Assembly: GCA_938040985.1 (NCBI GenBank)
Contig: CALHZD010000104.1
Location: 1-28,508 of the forward strand
Source: an uncultured Propionivibrio sp.
GTDB lineage: Bacteria > Pseudomonadota > Gammaproteobacteria > Burkholderiales > Rhodocyclaceae
Reading direction: 5' to 3'
DNA length: 28,508 nt
Shown in pieces: positions 5,748 to 13,831 of the stretch (position 1 is the stretch's first letter; every line of letters begins with the position of its first letter). The notes below the pieces were generated by a model. The model was given only the letters and a program-made list of their open reading frames with translations. It searched no databases and was not told where the DNA came from. Made by a program: the position numbers and the translations under genes.

Positions 5748-7205
5748 TCACCCGTCAACGCCTTGCCAGCCGCCGCCGAGCGCCTTGTAAAGGCCGACCA
5801 GTGTCTGAGCGCGCGCCAATCGTGCGGTAATCAGGTTTTCTTGCGCCTGAATTTCATAAAGGCGCGCATTTAAGGCATTGTCCAGCGTTTTGCCGCCGTA
5901 TCGGAAAAGTTTTTCCGCATCCGCCGCCTGCTTGTCCGTCTGGCGATACGCCTGCGCCAGCAACGCATTCTGCCGCACAAGGGCATCCTGGTTGTGATAG
6001 GCCGTATCGACCTCGGCAAGAGCTTGCAGCAGCGTTCGGTCGTATTGCAACAAGGCCGTTTTCAACCGCGCATCGGCGGCGTCAATGTTGGCCTGGATGC
6101 GGCCATTGGTCAGCAGCGGAACCTGGAGACCGAGCGAGAGCAGGCTGCCCCAGCCGCTCAGGCTGCGTTCGCCGTCGATGCCGATCGTGCCCTGCCCCAG
6201 AAAAGTAATGGAGAAGCGCGGCAACAAATCGGCCCGGGCGCTGGCCAGCCGGGCCGCGTATGCCTGAACCTGCGCGGCGGCAGTGCGAATATCGGGACGG
6301 CGCTCGACCATCCCCTGCGGCGTATGTCCGCCCGGCGCTTCCGGAAGGTGATCAAGCGGATCGCGATGACTCTCGGCCAGGCGGAATGCCTGCGGAACCT
6401 GCCCCGTCAAAACGGCAATGGCGCGAACATGGGCGGCATATTCCGCTGTCAGCGTACTTTCGCGCGCCTGTGCGGCGGATAGCTGGGCGCGCGCCTGTTC
6501 AAGCTCGTAGGCGCTCAGATGCCCGGCCTGAAAGCGGCTTTGCACATAGTCGGTCAGGCGCTTCAGGACGGCAATACTGCGCTCGGCGGCGCGTTGGCGG
6601 GATTGGGCGGCGCGCGCCTGCAGATAGTGCGTCGCAATATCGCCGGCGACGAGAAGCTGCGCGCCATAGGCCTGTTCCTGCGCACCGAGCGCAGCGTAGC
6701 GGGCGGCATCGGCATCACTGCGTTTCTGGCCAAAGATGTCAGGTTCCCACGAGGCATTCAAACCGCCGCTGAGACTGGAACCGTCCAGTGTGAAGTGATC
6801 CCGATTGAGCGCCGCCGCTTGCGGATAGCGCCCCAGCGCGTCGCGCGCACGATCGTCCAGCGGGTTGTCGATGCGCGCATCCATCCGCATGAACGTTGCC
6901 GACGCGCTCGCCTTCGGTCCCAGATCGGCCAGTGCAAGACGGGCCACCGCGCGCGCTTCCTCCAGACGGCTGCGGGCAATGGCAACGTCGTAGTTCTGCC
7001 GCAAGCCGCGTTCGATCAGCGCATCGAGCACCGGATCGCGCCACTGCCGCCACCACTGCGCGATGTCGGCGCTGTCCCGCGCGCTTTGGGCATGGTCGAA
7101 CGCCACCGGCAAAGCAACGCCGCCTGGTCTCGAAATCACCGTATTCTGGCAAGCGGCAAGTAATACGACGGCAAGCGGTAATAAACGGTAGGGATGCAGG
7201 TTCAT
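5748..7205 (-). CDS. NodT-family outer-membrane efflux lipoprotein
   Basis: A 485-residue outer-membrane factor, the TolC-like channel of tripartite efflux pumps. Residues 1-18 are a lipoprotein signal with lipobox LAAC, so Cys19 would be acylated. Two outer-membrane-efflux (OEP) repeats follow, with the usual SWEPDIFGQ near the first strand, long Ala/Gln/Arg-rich helices, ERRPDIRTAA in the middle, and RYGGKTLDNALNARLYEIQA near the end. A TTG further upstream is in frame, but the ATG at 7203-7205 directly precedes the signal peptide. It is the last gene of the minus-strand export region and probably partners the HlyD and ABC-2 genes, although alkD-like lies between. Substrate is unknown. Confidence 0.88.
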   Translation of the reverse strand: MNLHPYRLLPLAVVLLAACQNTVISRPGGVALPVAFDHAQSARDSADIAQWWRQWRDPVLDALIERGLRQNYDVAIARSRLEEARAVARLALADLGPKASASATFMRMDARIDNPLDDRARDALGRYPQAAALNRDHFTLDGSSLSGGLNASWEPDIFGQKRSDADAARYAALGAQEQAYGAQLLVAGDIATHYLQARAAQSRQRAAERSIAVLKRLTDYVQSRFQAGHLSAYELEQARAQLSAAQARESTLTAEYAAHVRAIAVLTGQVPQAFRLAESHRDPLDHLPEAPGGHTPQGMVERRPDIRTAAAQVQAYAARLASARADLLPRFSITFLGQGTIGIDGERSLSGWGSLLSLGLQVPLLTNGRIQANIDAADARLKTALLQYDRTLLQALAEVDTAYHNQDALVRQNALLAQAYRQTDKQAADAEKLFRYGGKTLDNALNARLYEIQAQENLITARLARAQTLVGLYKALGGGWQGVDG

Positions 7206-7262
7206 GGTTTTTTTCCGAGACAATCTATTAGGCCAACGTTGATCGCGCAGCGCGCTTTAATT

Positions 7263-7319
7263 TACGGTTATATGCGGATTTTCGTACGAAATCCGGCACA
7301 GTGCGCAACGGCAACCGTA
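7263..7319. promoter_or_regulatory. Nested inverted repeats in the NodT 5' region
   Basis: An outer pair TACGGTT (7263-7269) / AACCGTA (7313-7319) encloses an inner near-palindrome at 7276-7294, GGATTT-TCGTACG-AAATCC. It lies 58-114 nt upstream of the NodT-like ATG and just after the alkD-like stop. It could be an operator for a dimeric repressor or a folded leader. No T-run follows. Confidence 0.4.
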
Positions 7320-7329
7320 GATCGGCCCA

Positions 7330-7983
7330 TTACAGGTATTTTTGCGCCTCGCGGAGACTGAGCCGGCTCATGCCTTGCCGGTAGTCTGCGATGAAGCGGC
7401 GCACCCAGTCGGGGTGGGTCTTGCTGTAATCGCGCAGCGCCCAGCCGATCGCCTTGTTGATGAAAAATTCGGTCTGCCCCAGGTTGTTGCGCAGAATTTG
7501 CTCCAGCAGCGCGGTATCGGTCTTTTCTTTGCGCAACAACTGGTGGCCGATGGCGACGCGCCACAGCCAAATGTTTTCGCTTCGGCTCCAAGCCAGCAAC
7601 ACCGTATTCACTTCGGGATAGCGCAGGGCGATGCCGCCGACGATGCGGTCGAGACAATCCGCCGTGTCCCACCACGGTTTGGTGGTGATCAGTTGTTGCA
7701 GGCGGGGGATGTCTTGCGGCGTCAGACTGGACTGCACGGCGCGCAGGTATTCAAGCGCGCAGTACTGCAACTCGCGGTGCGGGTCCGCCCAGCATGGCTT
7801 GACAAAGCGCCAGTCAACATCGGCCTGGGCGGCGCCTTTAAAAAACGGCTTGCACACCCGTATCAGTTGCGGCTTGGCAATGCCAAGAAAGGCAAAGCGG
7901 TTTTGCATGTAAGCCCGCATGGGCGCAGCGCGCGCTGGGTCGGCATGGCGGCGCAGTTCGGCAAGCAGCGCGTCAAAATTCAC
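7330..7983 (-). CDS. AlkD-like DNA alkylation repair protein (HEAT-repeat glycosylase)
   Basis: A 217-residue protein of the DNA-alkylation-repair (AlkD/AlkC) family, built from HEAT-like helical repeats that remove 3-methyladenine and 7-methylguanine without base flipping. The AlkD catalytic pattern is present: Trp105 and Asp109 in WWDTADCLD correspond to the W/D pair four residues apart in characterised AlkD, and Trp181 in AIGWALRDY corresponds to the third aromatic. FFINKAIGWALRDYSKTHPD is the family's best-conserved stretch. The length is normal. It sits between the permease and NodT genes; a functional link to export is not suggested by its sequence. Confidence 0.88.
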   Translation of the reverse strand: MNFDALLAELRRHADPARAAPMRAYMQNRFAFLGIAKPQLIRVCKPFFKGAAQADVDWRFVKPCWADPHRELQYCALEYLRAVQSSLTPQDIPRLQQLITTKPWWDTADCLDRIVGGIALRYPEVNTVLLAWSRSENIWLWRVAIGHQLLRKEKTDTALLEQILRNNLGQTEFFINKAIGWALRDYSKTHPDWVRRFIADYRQGMSRLSLREAQKYL

Positions 7984-8375
7984 CGTTTGCTTTTCCTATT
8001 CACCGCAGACGGCGTGCACCGCCCGGCGCTCAATATCGCAAAAGCCTCAAAAGCGTGGAATTTCATGATGTTCTTCAGGATCATCCTGACTTTTCCTGTT
8101 TTCCCGAATTCCTGAAATGTTTCCGGCGCATCCGTCCGGACGTTTGCTGCATCCGCCGACCGCGCCGCAGCCTATCCGCAGTGGCGGGACGAAGGCAGTA
8201 CACTCTGCGGCGCAATTCCGCCGGTGGAGCGGGCCATACTGCTTAACTCACTACTCCGCACCGCCACGGGGTTGAGAAAGCTCAGAGGAAACATCGCTAC
8301 ATAGGGCATCGGTGACCATTGATCGGCGGCCATTGCTGTGCGTCTGACCCGGATTTCCGGCACTCTGGCATGCCT
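7984..8375. other. Gene-free region between alkD-like and permease genes
   Basis: 392 nt with no supported gene. A plus-strand frame (8116-8304) and a minus-strand frame (8172-8363) overlap here; neither has a convincing start or domain. Small inverted repeats are present, e.g. CCGGA-AA-TCCGG read on the minus strand near 8350-8361, just past the permease stop, without a T-run. Promoter elements for the alkD-like gene are expected but not distinct. Confidence 0.4.
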
Positions 8376-9491
8376 TTAGCCCTGTTTCTCCAGCATCTTC
8401 CGGAACCGCACCAATGCCAGCCCGAGAAACAACGCGCCGGTAATCGCCATGATCGCCAGATTGTGCCATACGATCTCCACGCCGCCGCCGCGGGCGACAA
8501 CGCTCTGACTGAACTGATAAAACTGCGTGCTCGGCCAGTATTCGCTGATCCATTGCGCCGTCTGCGGCATATTGTTGCGCGAAGTCTGCGCGCCAGAGAA
8601 CATGATCATCGTCAGATACAGCGGCAATACCAGCAGGCTGAACTGCGGCATGGTCGGCGTAAACGTGGCAAGCATGATCGCCATTGACGCTACGGAAAAC
8701 AGATACACCGCCGTCCCCGCCGCAAACAGGGCGATTGAGCCGTTGATCGGCATGCCGAGAGCTAGATGCGCGATGAAATACAGCGACAGCGTCGATGCGA
8801 GCAAGATCACTATGCCGTTGGAGATGATTTTCGCCAGCATGATTTCGGCCGCCGATACGGGCATCACCAGCAGATGCTCCATCGTACCGCGTTCGCGTTC
8901 GCGGATAACCGCCGAGCCGACCAACAACATTAGAAGCAGCATAATCGCGCCGTTGATCGCGCCGGTGGGAATCTGGTAGGCGTTATCGGCATTGGCGTTG
9001 TAGCGCATCCGCACCACGGGGGTAACGGGTAGCGGCGGCTGCACGCCAATGAAACTGCGGATTTCGCGCTCGAACATCTGGCTGATGTAGCCTGCGCCGA
9101 TGCCTGCCTGCGACATCCGCGTCGCGTCCACCTGCAGCAGCACTTTCGGCCGTCGCCCCAGCTGGACATCGCGCTGGAAATTGGGGGGAAATTCCAGCGT
9201 AAACACATAGTCGCCCTTGTCCATGCCGATTTCCGCCTGCTGTGGCGTCGTCTCTTCAGGCGGCAGGAAATACGGTGCGCCGATGGCATCGCGGATACGG
9301 TAGGACAGTATGGAACGGTCGTAATCCACCACGGCCACGGCGACATTCCGCAGCTCCGAGCTGGCTTTCGTCTGCGACGCCACCATGCCGGTAAACATAT
9401 AGGCAATCAGGATAACCATGGTCAGGTCAGCAAACAGGCTGCGGTATTCTTTGCGAATCAATGCGTGCAGATTCGTCAGAAAAGTTTTCAT
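8376..9491 (-). CDS. ABC-2 type transporter permease (YhhJ-like)
   Basis: A 371-residue ABC-2 (ABC2_membrane_3) permease. A first membrane helix near residues 22-38 is followed by a large periplasmic domain (to about 180), then five hydrophobic segments ending at LFLGLALVRFRKML. The cytoplasmic motif RERERGTMEHLLVMPVS, typical of this family, follows the second helix. It should pair with the other permease (9819-10946) and the double-ATPase (14790-16358) to export an unknown substrate. The frame runs upstream, but the ATG at 9489-9491 gives the family N-terminus, with AGAG a few bases before it. Five motifs at exactly 11-bp spacing lie immediately upstream. Confidence 0.88.
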   Translation of the reverse strand: MKTFLTNLHALIRKEYRSLFADLTMVILIAYMFTGMVASQTKASSELRNVAVAVVDYDRSILSYRIRDAIGAPYFLPPEETTPQQAEIGMDKGDYVFTLEFPPNFQRDVQLGRRPKVLLQVDATRMSQAGIGAGYISQMFEREIRSFIGVQPPLPVTPVVRMRYNANADNAYQIPTGAINGAIMLLLMLLVGSAVIRERERGTMEHLLVMPVSAAEIMLAKIISNGIVILLASTLSLYFIAHLALGMPINGSIALFAAGTAVYLFSVASMAIMLATFTPTMPQFSLLVLPLYLTMIMFSGAQTSRNNMPQTAQWISEYWPSTQFYQFSQSVVARGGGVEIVWHNLAIMAITGALFLGLALVRFRKMLEKQG

Positions 9492-9541
9492 AGGCTCTAT
9501 CTTGGCTCGATTTTGGCTGCTTTTTGGTTGCTTCTTGGCTC
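9492..9541 (-). repeat. Five GGCTC-like motifs at exact 11-bp spacing before a permease start
   Basis: On the plus strand GG(C/T)T(C/G/T) occurs at 9493, 9504, 9515, 9526 and 9537, each preceded (except the first) by a T-run. Read on the minus strand this is AGCC/AACC followed by A-tracts, directly upstream of the permease ATG. The spacing equals about one helical turn and is not a multiple of three, so it is not a coding repeat. Confidence 0.65.
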
Positions 9542-9818
9542 GGTTCAGATGGCGAAGATGGCCGGCAATAACACGCCCCCGGGCGCAACCTTGCCAACGC
9601 CGGATTTCATCCGCATCCGCGCGCAATTTTTGCCGGCCGGGTGGTCGTCCCTGTCCAATCGCGAAGGCTGCATTTCCAACACATACGCACCCCCTGAATC
9701 AATCGGTTTTGAGGCTATTGCCATGGTGATGTCCTGAGAAATTTTCGTGACCGTCGATTACATGACCGCCTGCATGCAGATTGCAAACCGCAAACCGTAC
9801 ATCCGCTTCGCCTGAAAG
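9542..9818. other. Gene-free spacer between the two permease genes
   Basis: Together with the 11-bp repeats, 327 nt separate the two permease genes. Frames here are shadows or extensions of the downstream permease frame. The only visible structure is a short direct repeat GCAAACC-GCAAACC near 9783-9797. The long spacer suggests the downstream permease may have its own promoter. Confidence 0.35.
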
Positions 9819-10946
9819 CTATTTCTCCTGTTTTTTCAGACAGATGCACGCCAATGTAAAAAATAGTACGTAAAACCCCGCCAACACGACCAGCTCTTGC
9901 GCAAGTTCGGCAAACCCCAGCCCCTTGGTGAAGGTGCCGACGGTGATAGTGTTGTACCACGAATAAGGCAGAATTCTGCCCGCCACATAAGCGCCGCCCT
10001 GCAAAGACGTCACGGGAGTTATAAAGCCCGAGAAACTCATGGCCGGCGCGGACGTGATAATGGCGGTCAGAAAAATCGCCGCCACCTGCGAACGCATAAA
10101 GCAGGACACCAGTAGTCCCATCGCGGTGGTCGTGCAGACGAACAGCAACGTTCCCAGCACCAGCGCTGCCGCCGAGCCTTTCAGCGACACGCCGAACCAC
10201 AGCACGATCATCAGATACAGCGCAACAAAGCTGGCCATGCTGGCCGTCACATACGGCAACTGCTTGCCAAACAGAAACTGTAATTTCCCTGCCGGCGAAC
10301 CATAGAAATTGGAAATCGAACCGAGTTCGCGCTCGCGCACCACGCCCACCGCCGCCATCATGGCGGGAAACAGTGTCAGCGCCATCATCAGGACGCCGGG
10401 TGCGATGGAAAAAACGCTTTTGAAATCCTGGTTGTAAATAAAACGCGGCTCGATACCGGCGGCTGACTGTAGTGGGGGCAAGCCATTTTTACGGGCAAAT
10501 TCCTTCAGATAAGCCGTTACGGCGCCGTTGGCGTAGGCGATAATGTTACTGGCGTTGAAAGTCTCGGCGCCGTCGATGAACAGGCCGATTTCAGGCGTAT
10601 CGCCGCGCAGCAGGTCACGCCCGAAATGGGGCGGAATATCAATCACCAGTTTGGCGTCGGTGCTCTCCAGCGCGTGATCGGCATCGGTATCGGCAGCCAG
10701 CGGCGGGCGCTCGGTAAAATAGGCCGAACCACGAAATTGCTCCAGCAGACGGCGGCTTTCCACACTTTGGTCACGATCGAGTACGGCGAAACTCAGTCCG
10801 TTCACATCAAATGACACGCCCCACGAGACGGCAGCCATCAAAACCACGGGGCCGAACACAGCAAAAAATGTACGCACGCGGTCGCGCAGCAATTCCTTCG
10901 CTTCGCGCGCGGCAAAGGTCAGGATGGTCGCAAACCAGTATTTCAT
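9819..10946 (-). CDS. ABC-2 type transporter permease
   Basis: A 375-residue ABC-2 (ABC2_membrane_3) permease with the same plan as its neighbour: N-terminal helix (TFFAVFGPVVLMAAVSWGV near 24-42), a periplasmic domain containing FAVLDRDQSVESRRLLEQF, then MALTLFPAMMAAVGVVRERE leading to SISNFYGSPAGKLQFLFGKQ, and further helices to the C-terminus. In E. coli RbbA this part is fused to the ATPase; here it is a separate gene. The ATG at 10944-10946 is supported by AAAGGAAG about 5 nt upstream, whereas the open frame continues to 11033 through a G-rich repeat. It is probably half of a heterodimeric membrane domain with the 8376-9491 product. Confidence 0.88.
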   Translation of the reverse strand: MKYWFATILTFAAREAKELLRDRVRTFFAVFGPVVLMAAVSWGVSFDVNGLSFAVLDRDQSVESRRLLEQFRGSAYFTERPPLAADTDADHALESTDAKLVIDIPPHFGRDLLRGDTPEIGLFIDGAETFNASNIIAYANGAVTAYLKEFARKNGLPPLQSAAGIEPRFIYNQDFKSVFSIAPGVLMMALTLFPAMMAAVGVVRERELGSISNFYGSPAGKLQFLFGKQLPYVTASMASFVALYLMIVLWFGVSLKGSAAALVLGTLLFVCTTTAMGLLVSCFMRSQVAAIFLTAIITSAPAMSFSGFITPVTSLQGGAYVAGRILPYSWYNTITVGTFTKGLGFAELAQELVVLAGFYVLFFTLACICLKKQEK

Positions 10947-11000
10947 GGCACTTCCTTTGCGAAGCGGACAGACCAGGCGGCGTGCCCACACCGGAAACAT

Positions 11001-11036
11001 GCCCAAACCGCCCAAACCCGCCAAACCACCCAACCC
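11001..11036 (-). repeat. Four 9-bp G-rich tandem units (possible G-quadruplex)
   Basis: On the plus strand GCCCAAACC, GCCCAAACC, CGCCAAACC and ACCCAACCC follow without gaps. The minus strand, which is the sense strand of the adjacent genes, therefore carries repeated GGTTTGGGC with several runs of three or more G. It lies 55-90 nt upstream of the permease ATG and after the binding-protein stop. Confidence 0.6.
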
Positions 11037-11121
11037 CTATGCCAGCCGGCGCCTTTCCCGCGCGGCGGCACGGGGCATGGAGCGCAGCCGGATGCACAGC
11101 TTTTATTGGTTTGAAACACGG

Positions 11122-12291
11122 TTATTCCTCAATCGCCACATAACCCGTTCTATTGATCAAGGTCTTGCCCTGCGGCGATTTTATCCATGCGATGAACTGC
11201 TGCACGGCCAGACTCTCGTTGCCTGTAGTCACCACGTAAAACGCTTTCGCATAAGGATACGTCCCGTTGATGATGTTGTCGCGCGTGGGCGCAATGCCGT
11301 TGATGTTCAACAACTTGATCTGATTGTTTTTCAGCATGGTTTGCGTGTAATACAGGAATGAATAACCCAGCGCGTTGCTGTAATTGCGGTAATCCGCCAC
11401 GTCATTGACGATGCCGCCCATGCTGCCGAGGCGGTCTTCGCGCGGCGGCGTCATCAGGGGCGTATTGCCCATAATCTTCTGCATGGTGGACTGGCTGCCG
11501 GAATTTTCATTACGCTGGAAAGCGCGAATGGCCTGATCCGGCCCGCCCACTTCGCGCCAGTTTTTCAGGCGGCCCGAATAAATGTCGACCACCTGCCCCG
11601 TCGTTAAATTGCTCACCGGGTTCTGCCCATTCACGAAGAAGACAAACGCTTCCTTGCCGATCGGCGTGAGCTTGAAGGTTTTGCCTGCGGCCGTGGCGGC
11701 CTTGACCTGTTCGTCGGACGGCGCGGCGACAAAAATCATGTCCGTCTCGCCCGCGATTAGACGCTCATACGCCTGTGGCGTATTGGTCATGCGCACGAAG
11801 TCGGACGACCAGTGGTCGTATTCCCGCGTATCTCCAGCGCCGGGCGGCGGATAAACCGCTTGAACAAAAGCGGCGTAAAGCGGATACAGCGCCACCGCCC
11901 CATCCAGCCGCGGACGCTCTCCGGCAGGGATTTGCAGGGTACTGGGCGCATCCAGCCTCGCCAGTTGGTTGTTCCGGGAAAACGGTTCATACACGCGCAA
12001 GTTAATGTTACCGGCCGTCATTTGCGGCACTTTGCGCGCCTGCTCGTATTGCCACATATGGTAGCCGTAATGCCCACCGCCTATCACGGCCGAAAGCAAC
12101 ATGACGATGCCCGTCTGCTTTTTATAGCGCGTAAACAGGCACAGCAGCAGCGCCAGCAGAAAAATGACCAGGCAGGGCACGGCGACTTCGGGATGGCCGG
12201 TAAACACGATCATCACCATCCCCCAAAAGCCGACAAAGGCAAGGACGCCGGCGGTCATCAGAAAGAGAAGAAACTTGACTATGGGGTGCAT
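11122..12291 (-). CDS. Membrane-anchored phosphate-binding-like (PstS-type) protein
   Basis: A 389-residue protein. Three hydrophobic segments lie in the first 75 residues (around 5-30, 35-54 and 62-75), followed by a periplasmic-binding-protein domain of the PstS type. Recognisable pieces are DGAVALYPLYAAFVQAVYP, SDEQVKAATAAGKTFKLTPIG-like sequence, FFVNGQNPVSNLT, DIYSGRLKNWREVGG and RNENSGSQSTMQKIMG, the last being the ligand-binding loop region. Classical PstS is a free or lipid-anchored protein with one signal peptide; here it is tethered by several helices. No pstCAB or phoU genes are nearby, so a sensing or scavenging role is possible. The ATG at 12289-12291 is preferred over an upstream in-frame TTG. 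Confidence 0.82.
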   Translation of the reverse strand: MHPIVKFLLFLMTAGVLAFVGFWGMVMIVFTGHPEVAVPCLVIFLLALLLCLFTRYKKQTGIVMLLSAVIGGGHYGYHMWQYEQARKVPQMTAGNINLRVYEPFSRNNQLARLDAPSTLQIPAGERPRLDGAVALYPLYAAFVQAVYPPPGAGDTREYDHWSSDFVRMTNTPQAYERLIAGETDMIFVAAPSDEQVKAATAAGKTFKLTPIGKEAFVFFVNGQNPVSNLTTGQVVDIYSGRLKNWREVGGPDQAIRAFQRNENSGSQSTMQKIMGNTPLMTPPREDRLGSMGGIVNDVADYRNYSNALGYSFLYYTQTMLKNNQIKLLNINGIAPTRDNIINGTYPYAKAFYVVTTGNESLAVQQFIAWIKSPQGKTLINRTGYVAIEE

Positions 12292-12479
12292 AGCAAACAA
12301 TGTCCTGAGAAAAAGTCCGATTGATCGAAGTCAATATTTTAATTTACAGCGTCAGCCCGCTTGCACCTCCCGAACTGGACGCCGGCAGAGCCACCCGCCA
12401 AACGGCGGAAAATGAACGGCACGCTCGCCTGATAGTGCCCCGCCTGCGCACCCACTTAACTTTTAAATTGCGGCATTGC

Positions 12480-12517
12480 GTACGGTCAGACCGCTCGAGG
12501 GCTGGCGCCGACCGTAC
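12480..12517. repeat. Perfect 8-bp inverted repeat
   Basis: GTACGGTC (12480-12487) and GACCGTAC (12510-12517) flank 22 nt in a gene-free region. No T-run follows on either strand. It could be an operator or a remnant end of a small element. Confidence 0.35.
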
Positions 12518-12605
12518 CCACGGACTTCATTGCAGCCAGAGGAATGCCTGCCAGTTTTGCCGTGCCGTTTTCCAGATTGCAGCGCCCGTGGATAAGCAGG
12601 ATTTT

Positions 12606-12620
12606 TTCAGGTTGCCTGAA
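12606..12620. repeat. Stem-loop TTCAGG-TTG-CCTGAA
   Basis: A perfect 6-bp inverted repeat with a 3-nt loop, preceded by T-rich sequence. Its exact reverse complement occurs at 13833-13847, across the stop codon of the alpha/beta hydrolase gene. Confidence 0.5.
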
Positions 12621-12739
12621 CAGGCAGGCGGATTGTTGGCTTTGCCGCGCATATCTAAAAATCGTCATAGTGTTGCGCTGCCTTGTCGTACGCCCTGTAC
12701 TGTCTGCGGCAGCAGATTGAACGTCTGCGACGGCTGCCC

Positions 12740-13061
12740 GGAAGCCCGCGTCCTTTGGGCGTTTCAGAGGGGGCATCGCTGGAACCCGCGTCAATTGGGC
12801 ATTTCAGATAGGGCATCGCTGAGACCCTTATTCCGCGCGGGGTTCGGGCCCGCCCCATCGCTACCGACGTCTGCCTGCATTGCGCGTTAAGCGCGGCAGC
12901 GTCTGCGCACGGTGCGCTGAACGTCTGTGGCGTCCGAACATCCGCGGAGAATACCCATCCGCTGTAGCAGCCCGGAAGCCCGCGTCCCTTGGGCGTTTCA
13001 GAGGGGGGCATCGCTGGAACCCGCGTCAATTGGGCATTTGCGAAAAGGCATCGCTGAAACC
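12740..13061. repeat. Repeat array B, about 40-bp units in a duplicated block
   Basis: Units start GGAAGCCCGCGTC at 12740, GGAACCCGCGTCAATTGGGC at 12781 and a degenerate GAGACCC at 12821. The same pair recurs at 12974 and 13016, followed by GAAACC at 13056. Steps are 40-42 bp. The 88-bp blocks 12740-12827 and 12974-13061 are nearly identical, with unrelated-looking GC-rich sequence between them, so the block was probably duplicated. Units share GGAA..CCCGCGT...GGGC-TTT and GGCATCGCT with arrays A and C. Frames through the array are shadows. Confidence 0.75.
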
Positions 13062-13120
13062 AGGCGAACGGCAGGGCTGGTTTCCGGCGGCCTGACGGCC
13101 CAATCCGTTTGCCGACCGCA

Positions 13121-13675
13121 TCACGCCTGTTGCAGCGCCGTCAGCCAGGCCAGATAGTCCGCCGCGCTCTGCGCTACCGCCTGCTGCGCGGCTTCGCTGT
13201 ACCCTGCGTTGCTGTCTATCGTATGGAAGGTAAACGGCGGGCGGTAATCCGCGTTGCAGTATTTCGCCGTGAGTTCAAACGGGCGCAGCGCCTCGGCAAC
13301 GGTGCAGCCAACGGCGCCGTCTGCGCGGTAGTCTCCGGCAGGCGCGCCGAGCGAAACGGCGAGCGCGATTTTTCTGCCTGTTAGCGCTTTGCCCGTCGAG
13401 CCGTATGCCCAGCCATAGGTCAGCACTTCATCGATCCACTGCTTCAGCAACGGCGGGCAGTTAAACCAGTACACGGGAAACTGCCACACCAGCGCATCGT
13501 GGGTTTCTACCAATGTCTGCTCGGCGGCCACATCAATCTTGCCCTGGGGATAAACGGCGTAGAGTTCATGAACCGTGAAGCGATCGGCGTGCTGCTTGAG
13601 CGCGGCCGCCCAGTGTTTATTAACGGTGGATTGAGCAAGATTGGGGTGGGCGAGAATGATCAGGGTTTTAGGCAT
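13121..13675 (-). CDS. NAD(P)H-dependent flavodoxin-fold oxidoreductase (quinone reductase family)
   Basis: A 184-residue Flavodoxin_2 family protein, related to NQO1, KefF, YwrO and MdaB, which use FMN or FAD and NAD(P)H to reduce quinones or similar electrophiles. The N-terminus TLIILAHPNLAQSTVNK forms the first beta strand and flavin phosphate loop. WQFPVYWFNCPPLLKQWIDE (about 64-83) is the family signature before the flavin-binding loop. LTYGWAYG and GRKIALAVSLGAP follow. A textbook ribosome binding site (AAGGAGA, 6 nt before ATG 13673-13675) fixes the start, although the frame is open further upstream. Its neighbours are an alpha/beta hydrolase upstream and repeat array B downstream. Confidence 0.88.
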   Translation of the reverse strand: MPKTLIILAHPNLAQSTVNKHWAAALKQHADRFTVHELYAVYPQGKIDVAAEQTLVETHDALVWQFPVYWFNCPPLLKQWIDEVLTYGWAYGSTGKALTGRKIALAVSLGAPAGDYRADGAVGCTVAEALRPFELTAKYCNADYRPPFTFHTIDSNAGYSEAAQQAVAQSAADYLAWLTALQQA

Positions 13676-13831
13676 GGCAATCTCCTTGAATGAAGTGAAA
13701 TAAAAGCGCCGGACCGGTATTTCCATCAGGCCAGCCGGCATCTCGCCCAGCGCTGACCGGTTTTGCGAAACGGCCGGGGCACAGGCGCTCAGCTACGGGA
13801 TAACGGGATCGTGGATTGCCGGGCCTGGACA

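Larger units (their letters stand above)
12292..12739. other. Gene-free region upstream of the PstS-like gene
   Basis: About 450 nt of the 829-nt gap between the PstS-like and quinone reductase genes. No coding sequence is supported on either strand. It holds two inverted repeats described separately (12480-12517 and 12606-12620) and runs into repeat array B. A promoter for the PstS-like gene should lie near its start but is not distinct. Confidence 0.4.

Noticed and set aside
7138..7153. Match between CCGTATTCTGGCAA in the NodT gene and the left-edge repeat
   Set aside because: In the NodT gene it encodes the lipoprotein signal end (LAACQNTV); a 14-bp match is likely chance.
8116..8304. Plus-strand open stretch of 62 codons ending LLRTATGLRKLRGNIAT
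   Set aside because: Looks protein-like near its end but has no start codon with a ribosome binding site, no recognised domain and an overlapping frame on the other strand.
12321..13157. Open frames through array B and its surroundings
   Set aside because: Same repeat-derived shadows; composition is Arg/Pro/Ala-rich without recognisable motifs.
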